The notes under the pieces were generated by a model that was given only the letters and a program-made list of their open reading frames with translations, had not been told where the DNA came from and did no database searches. Source: Phalacrocorax aristotelis (lineage: Eukaryota; Chordata; Aves; Suliformes; Phalacrocoracidae). From it: 64,000 nt of DNA. Every line of letters starts with the position of its first letter. Positions within the stretch are counted from its first letter, which is position 1. The stretch spans positions 11,328,041 to 11,392,040 of the forward strand of contig NC_134279.1 of NCBI RefSeq assembly GCF_949628215.1, in the 5' to 3' direction. Below, piece by piece: positions 48,796 through 58,660 of this stretch. The position numbers and the translations under genes were made by a program.

Positions 48796-49820
48796 GAGGA
48801 AGTTTGAGACTTACGTTTGGTATGGGTGTCTCCTTTGTACGTAGCTTGGCTCGTAGCTAGGCATGTGTGCATGTAGCAGTCTCTTAATAACAGTTACTGT
48901 TCAATTTAATGGTCCTATAATTAATTACACTATTTTAACAACCCTTTTTAATTAAAACTGCTTTCTACTTGGTGTAACAAAACAAAAAAGACCTCTTACT
49001 GTGTTGCAGGGTTTCCGCTGACTTGTTTGTGTGCTCTTTTGTGGACATGTCGCAGGCAGCACACAAAATACCACTGGAAAGACAAGATCTTAAACAGCTG
49101 TGGCATTAATAGAATTCCCTCGAGAGGTGCTTGGCAAGGCTTTGACATGTCCCATTGTCCAAAAGGGTGCATGAATGTGCTTCAATGGGCAAATGTGTTT
49201 ACTACAATTTTATGTCTGTTCTGATGTAGCAGTTCCAGCTATAATGGGTAACAGAGTGCCTCTGCGGCTGTGTCTTAGTGATGTTCCTTTGGTTTTTAGA
49301 CACATGAGGATTTTTGTCTGTCCTGTTTGGAGGGAACTTAAGGGCCTGTGATGTGTGGGAGTTACCTTATTTTTCTATTCCTTTTCAGAAGATATAGTTT
49401 TAAATTGGGCAGCTGAAGTTAAAGGTACTTGAAATTGCTTCCTCAATTTAACAATAACTTTATTCAGTAATTCTTCTAACCAGCATGCTTGGTTTAGATC
49501 CTGGCAAAGCTTGGCCACATTTGCTTTTTTGAGGTATAGTGCAATGTAGAAATAACCAAAATAGCTCTTAAACATGCTGCACTTAATAGTTTAATAGTGG
49601 AAAACAGCTCTATGCAGGCCGTTGTCATGTTTTGTAGGTTTAAACAAAAAACTGGTCCACTTTTACTGCCTTCTTGTAGAAATACAATGATAGTTAATTT
49701 GGGAAGTCTAACAAAATAAAAATAAGCTTTTATTAATTTTATCTTGGATTCAAGGTAAAATGAGGTAGATATACGCTCTATGTGTACACTTTTAGCACTA
49801 ATCCAAGTGAGTGTTTACAG

Positions 49821-49953
49821 GAGTTAAAGCCTGACTCGGTTTACAAGGAATTTAGCGCCCAGGTGCAGATTTACCTTTGGTGCCAGATGTGGAGGAGGGA
49901 GGACCGAATAATCACCAAAGAGAAGCTGACAGAGGTTCAGCAGTTCCTCTCAG
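49821..49953 (+). other. Candidate 133-nt exon, either strand
   Basis: GTGTTTACAG is followed by 44 open codons and then CTCAG/GTTGGT. The deduced peptide is charged and helical, including WCQMWRREDRIITKEKL. The opposite strand is also open over part of the interval (ELLNLCQLLFGDYS) with its own donor, CAAAG/GTAAAT. The acceptor lacks a good pyrimidine tract. I recognise neither product. Confidence 0.2.
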
Positions 49954-50215
49954 GTTGGTCAGTGGCTGGTATTTCTGGGCATGTTGGCTTTAAAAGGGCA
50001 GCATGTGAGGAGAGAGGCAAGGAAGCTTCCTGTTAGTCTGAAAGTTACGTTATGTGAAAGAAATGACAAGTGATAACTTAAGCTGGAATGCAAATTTGCA
50101 ATGTAGATTTTAGACTTTTTATTATGACTTAGTACAGAAAAATCATTGCTTTAACATATTTTAATATAATTGTTTATGTGGAAAATGTTTTTAATGCTCT
50201 TAAAGGATAATTTAC

Positions 50216-50253
50216 CTGTCAATTTTGCTATACTTTTGTGTGCTAATTAGTGG
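50216..50253 (-). other. Candidate 38-nt exon, - strand
   Basis: A pyrimidine-rich acceptor (TTCAATATTTTCCTTACAG) and donor (GACAG/GTAAAT) enclose 38 bases. One frame is open and reads PLISTQKYSKID. The splice signals are good on both sides, but the interval is short enough for chance pairing, and it does not join in phase with the neighbouring candidates. Confidence 0.2.
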
Positions 50254-50524
50254 CTGTAAGGAAAATATTGAAGTGTAGAAGCAGCGGGGGCATTAGAAAG
50301 AGGGATGTAAGCTCCAGATGCATAGGAATATGTTGTTTCTGAAAAACGGTAGTACTTCAGAAGCAGCATATTTTGTTTGCTTCAGTTTTAAAGAACTGTA
50401 TGTAATCAATCCCAAGGATCTCTATAAATCTCTAGCCAATATAGCTGTGTCAAAGTGCAGTTCGTCAGTGTGGGTAGTCGAGTGGTTCTACGTGAGAAAG
50501 TTGGCTTACTTCAGCAGAAGTTAG

Positions 50525-53079
50525 GACTTTTTACAGTGCTGGTTTTTGTTTGTTTGTTTTTTAAATCAGTGCTATAATTCCTAGGTTTGCATGCTTCCTG
50601 TAAGACTGTCTTGAACACTTTAATAGCATTTTAGTGTTACAGTTGCATAAGACCTTTTTCTGTCAGTCAAAACAGGTCCAGACTAAGGCATCTGATGTGC
50701 TGGTTTGTTCTTCCAAGAGACTGAAGAGCAACCAAGCTCAGATGAACTTGTATTATAGTGATGATTCTGGTACTTGGAAGGTTATCTCCTTGAAGTGATG
50801 TCTCAGTTTGTCACTCTGCCCTTGGGCAGAGATTGTTTTGTAGGAAGAGCTAGGAAATGTGGAAGTTTTAAAAATTGTTTTTACTTTTCGTCTTTGGCAT
50901 CAGTGCAACTGTATGCTTAAGCTTAATAAAAGAGAAGACTGCTGAAAAACAATTTTTTTTTTCCTGAGGTTTGAAAGCTGCTGCTTCTGTCAAGCATCCT
51001 GATTTTTATTGTTCTTCAGAGCATGTCAGACACCTGCAAGAGATCTGGGAGGACTTCAGAAGAGAACCTGGATTTGTTTTAACTTGTCCTGATTTTCCAC
51101 CAATGTTGGATCCTTGTGTCCTGCTCTTACTTTAGAAGCTTGGCTAGATGAATAACATGCTGCTGACCTGATCCTAAAGCCCCTATTTTTTTAATTTTTT
51201 ATGAGACGGAGAGAAGATTGATTATTGTATTTTTCCTTAATATTAGATCATCTTTCATATGCAAATTTATGGTTTGGTTTGTTTTACTGTTTAAAAACTC
51301 ACTTTCATTTCACATGCATGCTTTCATTAAAAGATTGTTGGGAAAAATACAAAACTAGCCATTGGAAGAAGCTTGAGCCCCCAGTGACTTAGAAAATGCT
51401 GCTTCCTCTTGATTAGCTTTTCTTCTGCTGATATGTGAATCTCTTGCAATATGGTTTCTTTCTGAGGTATGGCTCAGCTTCAACAAAAGGAGTATAAAAT
51501 GTTGAACCTAGCATATAGCTTATCCGTTAGAGATCTGCCCTCCAATAGGGAGCTCTCACAGGAAACACGTCTCACTGTGGGCCTGCAACCCAAGAGCAGT
51601 GCCAAACAAAGCTCACAAGGCCTAGCTGTACTGGTGTAATGCCCTGTCAGTCCCAGCGGTGTACCCTGAACTAAATGTGTTCTTATGCCTCAGTTGCTGT
51701 GAATTCTGGTCCAACCTCCTAGTTCTGGCTACTAGGGACTGTGGGTTTGTGATGAGCGGGATGGTGAGGCGTATCGGTTATGGTACTGATCCTGCAATGG
51801 GGCAGTAGCCACTGGCAGAGTGATGTAGCACACTAGTGGATGAGGTTGAGCAAACTCTTAGGTTATCATTACAATTTGGTTTGTTGCCTTTGAATCTGAG
51901 CCTTAGCACCCCTAATTCATGGCTAATGGCTCATCTGCTGTAGGTGAGTGATGCAATCATCTCCTTATCCTACTAATTTTAAACTGAAAGCTTTTGGATA
52001 CTGTGTAACAGAGGGTTTCACTTTTAGCATCAAGGTGTAGGCATAACCTGCCCATGCCTAAAGGCTTGGACTTCAAAGGATTAAGTAGACTTAAGCGTAT
52101 CTTCTACTCCTGAATCAAAATGAAGTTTAGATAAGAGCTGAAAATCTAGGTGTTCCTTGCAGTGTTCCTGAGTGTACACAAATACTCATAGAAGTTAAGT
52201 ACATGGGGATCTCTGGCTATGTCTGTTGGACTGCAACATCTCCTGCCTAGCACTTGCTAATACTAGAAGTGTTGCTGACTCTTACTTTCTGAGACTCAGT
52301 TTTACTTTTATGACGTGTCTTTAACAGACATGGTGTGGGCTAAGCGATGCCAAAAATCCCCTTTTTGAACCTATCCTTCTAGTGCATTCTCTTTCTAGTA
52401 GAGCTGCAATTTTTGCTTGTAACAATGAAATTTATCTTGTATGATAGGTTCCTCAGAATCTTTTAATAATCTCTTCTACCTGGGATTTGGTGATCATTCC
52501 TGAAAATGTCCTGCTAGACTTTAAGTATCTTGATCTGTATGTATTTTTATTTTTCTATCTCCTTTTCTGGGTGATCAGTGATCTAAAACCAAGCTCCACC
52601 TTCATTAAGGTTGGGCTTTACAAAGGAGCTGCCCCAGTCCTTCATTTCCTTTTGTCCCCTCAGTTCTTCTCCAACTAGCTATTATCAAGGAGTTCAACAC
52701 TATTGTCATACCACTTACCTCAACAACAGGGCCAATTGTGTCAAATATATATTAGTTCAGACTTTGACAAATACAATGCCTCTTCCTTGTCACTCAATAT
52801 CTGGCCATAGTGTGGAATGCTTTTAGGAAAAACTTATGTTCTCACTGTATTTAAATTTAATAAAAACTTAATGACTATATCTTTATACCCAGTGCTCAAC
52901 TACTTGATTTCATCTGTTTCCTGATCTATTTCTGTCACAGGGGAAGAGTCTTCTCAAAGAAACTCTTTTCCCAGTTGAAATGAAAGTGGAGTGAAAGTAA
53001 GGATCTCCAGATTCTTCTGTCATCTCTGAGGGTTTGTGTGATGTCCGCATATATCAACACCAGATACTCGCCAGCTTAC
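50525..53079. other. Non-coding stretch
   Basis: No exon is supported. A strong - strand donor (GTTGAG/GTAAGT at about 52716) is preceded by a plausible acceptor near 52821, but every frame between them has a stop. Confidence 0.4.
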
Positions 53080-53159
53080 CATACTTCCATTTTTCTTATT
53101 CTGGCAGACTGAACACCATTATGTTGCCTTTGGTCTTTTAATGAATATCTTTTAGTCTT
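53080..53159 (-). other. Candidate 80-nt exon, - strand, weak
   Basis: An acceptor (GCATTTTAATTAG) and donor (AGTATG/GTAAGC) enclose 80 bases that are open in one frame (beginning KTKRYSLKDQRQ). This frame is in phase with the open frame of the stronger candidate at 53685-53760. The acceptor is poor. Confidence 0.15.
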
Positions 53160-53684
53160 CTAATTAAAATGCAGGTAACAGTTTTTTGCCTGAAGAAGCT
53201 CTAGGATAATATCCTGGTTTGTCCCACAGAGATGCCCCCCAGGTATGCCTTCTGTAGCTTTTCATTTTCTTCTATAGACACACAATTTCCTGAACAATTA
53301 AATGGTTGATACAATGATTCAAATACCATTCTGAATGTCTTTATATGCCTTCTTATTTATGCCTTCATATTTAATTTGTTTTTCAGTTTCTCTTTCCTGC
53401 ATCTCACCTCTTTACAATATCTGCAGACAAGAAAAAGGAACAATGTTAAATTCACTGATTTCCCAAAACTTTTTATTTCTTGGATGCTACTTGATGTTGA
53501 AATGTTCCTTGGCAGTATTTGTGTTTTCCTTTTCAAGTCTGCGTTTCATGCACCAAAAAGACCACCCAGGCCCCCACTATTTCCCTAGAAAACAAAGTCT
53601 AGTGCCTCCACAGCAGAAATAGTTTATGAGTAAGTCATCTCCAAAGATAAAGCTGAAGGATCCATGGTATGTAGTCAGCCTTAC

Positions 53685-53760
53685 CTCTGCTCTGTGTGTT
53701 TGTCTGCTCAGCAACCTTGCTTTGCAAATGGCTTTCAGGGAGTGAGGTACTTTGTATGCT
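53685..53760 (-). other. Candidate 76-nt exon, - strand, strong splice signals
   Basis: On the - strand a textbook acceptor (TAATCTTTTCCTCTCAG) and a textbook donor (GCAGAG/GTAAGG) bound 76 bases. Two frames are open; the one continuing into the candidate at 53080 begins AYKVPHSLKAICKARL. I do not recognise it. It could be an exon of a coding gene or lncRNA on the - strand. Confidence 0.3.
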
Positions 53761-53877
53761 CTGAGAGGAAAAGATTAGCAAGTGAAAATCAAAATCCTGG
53801 GTCTGAACAGAGACCTGAGTTCTCATGCTTAATTCTTTAGAGATGAGCAGAGCCAACTCCCTCACCTGGGCTTTCAA

Positions 53878-55289
53878 GAGATTAAAATCCCTACCATGTA
53901 TTTGAAATGGAAACTAACTGATCTTGCTAAGACTCCCCCTACCTCTAAACCCAGCATCCTCAGTTTTGCCTGCTGTTGTCATCAGGAGATGATTCTCTTT
54001 TCTGTTCTGTTGTAGTTTTTGCAAACCTGGCATTTTTTTTTCCTCATCAGTGAATGCCGTATGAATAGAAATTGGAGTAATTTTCCTGGCTATACTCGAA
54101 GTTGGAAAGAACTTCTACTTTCCTTGATGAAATCCAACTAACCCACGGTAGTGAAAATAATGTACATTGTGTATGGTCAGTGTGCATGATGCTCCTTCAT
54201 TGCCTATTGCCTGGTGTTGGTTATTTAATTTATCGTCCTTATGTTCTGACCCTTGAGACCTCTCTTTCCTTTCTGTGGAACAACTAATGTTTAGAGAGTT
54301 TAGCAGAAATGCATCCTGTTGTTGGCATTAAGACATCACTGGTACTTGGCAGTGGAACAATTATACAGTACCAGAGAAATGTGACAGCAGAGATAATCAG
54401 ACTATCAAGGTTATAATCTGTTCCTTGTATTCATGATTACAAGCCAGAGTGGCAGAGGCGAACATTAGGGCTAATGTATAGGGCACCTGCAGTTACAAAT
54501 GCACGAAGATATGAAAACACTTCAACATCATTTAGTAAATGGAAAGTGCTGGTATTTCATCAAGTTCATATCTAATTGTTTTAGCCTTTGGCATGAATAG
54601 CCATGTTGCTGAATCAGTGGTAGCAGGGCTGGAGCCAGCCTGGCTGAGACTGTTTTAGGGGAAATATTACACAAAATGCAAGTGTACCTTTTTAATTAAA
54701 GACAAATGAATATATGGAAAAAAGAATTTCTGCCAAAATACGCTAAACAGTGAGAAGAGAAGCCCTGAGAAGCAATACAGTTCTGGTATACTACTCATGT
54801 TTAAAGATGTGGGTAAATATTTTAAAGGAGGGGTATGCCTATTAGAAGTATGTTGAGAAATATGTGTTTGTGTGAGGGAAGGACAGGAAGGTTTTTTTTC
54901 TGTTCATAGGTTGGCTTTTTAATTTAATTTAGTGCTGAGCTGAGTTTTCAAAATCATGATTCTTTAGAGCTCCTCCTGAGACTTCTGTGGCTGATACTCA
55001 GTTTTCATTAAAAAGGCATTTCTTTATGCGTGTTCTAGCTCTTACAAACAAGTCAATTTGGCAATGCTTTTAACAAAACTTTATGGTAGTTCTCATTGTT
55101 TGCTACAAATAAAATACAAAGTTTACCTTTTATATACAGTAAGGATTTTTTTTTTAGTTCGGTAAGCATATCCTGCAGTTGTCCTAAATGACAATGTATA
55201 TTTGAAATAAACTAAGAAGGCATCGTTAGGTTGCCCGGGAATGGCATTCCTAAAGCCCTAATATGTTGTTTTTATTAAAAAGCAGGGCC
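53878..55289. other. Non-coding stretch
   Basis: No gene is recognised. The sequence around 54090-54140 faintly resembles the 3' region of a CR1 element but is too degraded to call. Low-repeat, mixed sequence at 54360-54720 may be partly conserved. Confidence 0.35.
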
Positions 55290-56310
55290 AATCCCCAACT
55301 CTTCCTCTTTTGCAATTACTATCAGCTTTAGGGTCTTCTGAGTTTATGCAGAACACTATAAATGTGGTCGCGCTGAATTTTGCAGTCTCGTATTTCATAA
55401 GCACTATGATCAGAAATGGTATTTCTCAACAGGACAGGGCAGGTATCCCATTCCTTCATTGTACAAATTGGAGGACAGGCCAATGTGCGGCCCATAGGGG
55501 AATTTGATAACACCTTTCACAAGTGCGTGAAGTTTGACTTTTGGTTGAGGTCCAATGGTAAGTGCACTAAGAAGCACAGACCTTGGTTTATTCCAAGCCC
55601 ATGCAGTCAAATTGTAGAGAAAATGTTAGTGTAACGAAACAGTGATTTTTAATATCAAACTTACTTGGAACAAAAGCAAATATTTTACTGCCCCCAGGCT
55701 CTTTTGTTTTTAGTACATTCAGCTATTTGCATGTATGGATTTAATGATAAAAATATGGGACGGATTCTGCGTTCTCTGTGGGTGCTGTTTTCAACTCCTT
55801 GCTCTAAATCTAATAGTTGTAAGCAAAGTACAGGCACCCTCATTAGCAACACCACCAGCAGTTCTGTACAAAATGTGATCGTGTACCCGTGAAGAAAACG
55901 GGGAGTGTGGGGTGTTGCCACGCTGCGTGAAAGGCATTATAGGATCTGAACGATTTGTTTGTTCTTGCATTAGGGTGACTGCACACCCACCTAAAGCGGT
56001 GATAGTATGAATCTCCATCTGTGCCATTAGATGAAGCGGCATTATTTTAACACTTTGGCATTAGTTAACTTCATATGTTGCCCGATCAATGCATTGATGT
56101 CCAAGTATTTCCGAGATGCTTCAGTGTGCTTGTTCTTTGTGAAGACCATCTGCATGAATATTTCAGTCTCTATGTAGATGAATGCCAAAAGTGCTAGAGC
56201 GTTCTAGTTAGTCATACAAGGCTCTTTAAGAGATTTAAAATTGCTGTATACAAACTGATGTCACTTTACTCTGTGTCAGCAGGCTTGACAAGGCTTGCTG
56301 ACTGGTAACA
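55290..56310. promoter_or_regulatory. Putative ultraconserved-type enhancer block
   Basis: About 1 kb is free of repeats and low-complexity runs, with unusually many retained CpGs for this window (for example near 55369, 55493, 55525 and 55886-55925). It has a perfect octamer ATTTGCAT near 55726, homeodomain words (TTTAATGATAAAAAT and several ATTA cores) and open frames on both strands over the same interval. That two-strand openness without codon structure is typical of ultraconserved non-coding elements. An imperfect palindrome at 56275-56302 lies at its right end. Part of it (55433-55557) is also exon-like. Actual conservation cannot be measured from this sequence alone. Confidence 0.45.
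55433..55557 (+). other. Exon-like interval inside the conserved-looking block
   Basis: TATTTCTCAACAG is followed by 125 bases and then a strong donor, CCAATG/GTAAGTGC. One frame is open across the whole interval and includes GGQANVRPIGEFDNTFHKC. I do not recognise the peptide, and the - strand is open as well, so an enhancer that happens to be stop-free is as likely as an exon. Confidence 0.25.
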
Positions 56311-58510
56311 CTTTCTGGAAGCTGTAAAGATTGAAGAGCTTAGCGTGCCAAACATTTGCAAGAAGGATCATACAGAGCCATTCCAACTGCTTATTCTTTT
56401 AAACTGGGTGCAGCTCGAACTCCTAACAGGCTGGGTTGGAAGAGTTTGTGCATGTTACTAATGTGTTTTGCCATGTTCTAGACACCACGTTCTAATAGTG
56501 GTTTTCAGAGAATGAAAAAAAAAATTGAGTAATGTCAATCTTTTTCTGTACTGTACAGATAATGTCAGCAACATTGGAATGGTATTTTATTGGGCTGTCT
56601 TACTTGCATGAGTGTCAGTTTCTCCAGATGTTCCATTTTAGCCATCTCCTGTATTTCTTCCCTAAGGAAAGTACAGTGTAATTGCAGGTGGCGAGATGAT
56701 GGCCTTGCATGGTTCTGAAATGAGCCAGTTTAAATATGGTAGGCATGTATTAATGTTGTTGTTACTCCACTGGGCTTAGCACGGACCAAAATACCCTTTC
56801 AAGTAAGGGCTGGTATTGCTCAGTGTTTACAGCACTGAACTGTGTCTTTTGACGGTTTATAATTCTTGTCTTTTACTCGCTTCATCTAGCTGCTTCTAAT
56901 GATGGCTTGAAACAGGGGAGGTTAGACTGGCTAGTGCTTGATGTCATTTCTAGTCTTTTCTACCTCAGTAGAATTGGAGGGAACACGCAGCATTTCCAGG
57001 GTGAAGAAGGAATCTAGCAGTCTGTTGTGGAAGCTCCTTTTTTAGAGACTGGGCTCAGATTCCTCTGAAGCTTTGTTAACATTTGCTTGCATTGAAGCAC
57101 GCAGGTCGGTCTATCTCAGCTTTGGAGGTCCTCCCGCTGCTATTTCAGTGCTTGATCTAGCTCAGCTGGAGGGCTTGGCTGGAGATTGACCATTCTGAAG
57201 GAACAGGTCTTTTCATGTGCATAAGGAATCTTCATAAGCTGTTGCTGCTTTTTTTCTTGCTGTCCTTTTGGCCATGGGTTGATTGTTCAATTCTAATCTG
57301 TCCCCATGGGGAAGGTTGGCAGTAGCTATTTGTATTTAATAGAACTCATCCGAATTTATCCTGCTGTAGGAATCTGAGAAGATTTGAAAATTAACTGTAG
57401 TCTCCTCATCCTAAATACTGGAAGAATACACCTGAGTATTTATTTGATTCAGTTGAGGGACAATGAGAGTAAATACATGATTATGTAAAATCTTAATTTT
57501 TATACACTACAAGGGGGGATTTTCTAAAGTATTTAAGTTAAAGGTTATGGTTATCATAGTAAAATAGGTATAAGTAGAAGGAGAAATCAACTTGCTATAT
57601 TAGATAATGATGAAGTCGAGCTGTTGGACTTCTGTCAGTCTTAACGTCATAGCAGGTGTTTTGGTAATACGATATTGTTGAAAACTCTTTGGTCAAAAGG
57701 AAGTGAGAACAGATGTCTTGCTGGTTATTACCAACTGGGGAAGGGGAACAGAGAAGGAGGACCTACCAAATCCATGGTGAATTCATGGGAATTAATAAAG
57801 AAAGTAAACAACCGCTGCACGGTGATGTTTTATTTAGGTCAGTAGATAATGGAAGAAGAGGTTTTTCAGTATTGACAAGTGCAAAATAATGCAGTGCTAG
57901 ATGCTTGGGGAAAATATTTGGTCTCACAATAAGTAATTCTGTGGGAGAATTGCTGAATTTCCTGAAGCAAAGATTAGCAAGAGGTGCCATGGCACTCCAT
58001 TAGCCTGAAGGGTTGTGCTGTGGAGAGAGGCTGTTTTGTACTGATCCTGGTGGCTGTTCCTGATCCTTATCTCGTGGCAGTTAGTTCTGCTCCTTCTTAA
58101 AATTAAAACCTAATTTAGCCTGACACAAGTCACTGAACAGTCCATTAAAAAAAAAATCTCTTTTGCTAAGTGTTTCTTTGTACAGAGTGCCAAATAAAGG
58201 ACCGGTTTCAGTAGCGTGCTCTCTGTATGAGACTTGGATAACTCTGTGACTTCTGTGGGGGTTTTGGAGCACTCTGCACCACAGCTGAGCAGATCCAATG
58301 ATACTGACCTTTCCAGTCCATATTTGGACTGACATATATATGTCCAACATGGAAATTGAGTTTTGGGTAATTAGAATATTGGGAACCTCATTAAAGTCTG
58401 GAAGGGACTCTTTCCCATGAAGTCCTGCCCACAAATGTGCTTTCCCACACCTGCAGTCCTAAGGTGTTGCTAATGCCTGTGTGATTGCCCAGTGATCTAG
58501 GTAAGGTACT
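56311..58510. other. Non-coding stretch
   Basis: No exon, RNA gene or classifiable repeat is supported. Confidence 0.45.
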
Positions 58511-58534
58511 GACAGAGTTGAAAACAACTCTGTC
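58511..58534. repeat. Perfect hairpin, 10-bp arms and 4-base loop
   Basis: GACAGAGTTG (58511-58520) and CAACTCTGTC (58525-58534) are exact reverse complements around AAAA. The right arm runs directly into the A/C-rich tract at 58535. A stem followed by an A-rich tail can mark the 3' end of a retroposed sequence. Confidence 0.85.
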
Positions 58535-58660
58535 AAAAAAAACCAAACCAAACCAAACCAAACCCCCCCCCCAAAAAAAAAAACAAAAACCACAAAACAA
58601 AACAAAAAAAACAAACAAACAAACAAACAAAAAAAACCAAACAACCCACCCCCCAAAAAA
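58535..58660. repeat. A/C-rich low-complexity tract, (AACC)n and (AAAC)n
   Basis: AACC units, a C10 run, then AAAC and AAACA units. The complementary T/G tract encodes the Phe/Gly/Leu-rich - strand frames at 58391-58686, which are artefacts. Confidence 0.85.

Noticed and set aside
52716..52821. - strand interval with good donor and acceptor
   Set aside because: All three frames contain stops between the two sites, so it cannot be an internal coding exon, and there was no other support.
54080..54145. Possible CR1 3' end
   Set aside because: Only a faint 'gttggaaagaacttctac / atccaact' resemblance, and no terminal repeats.
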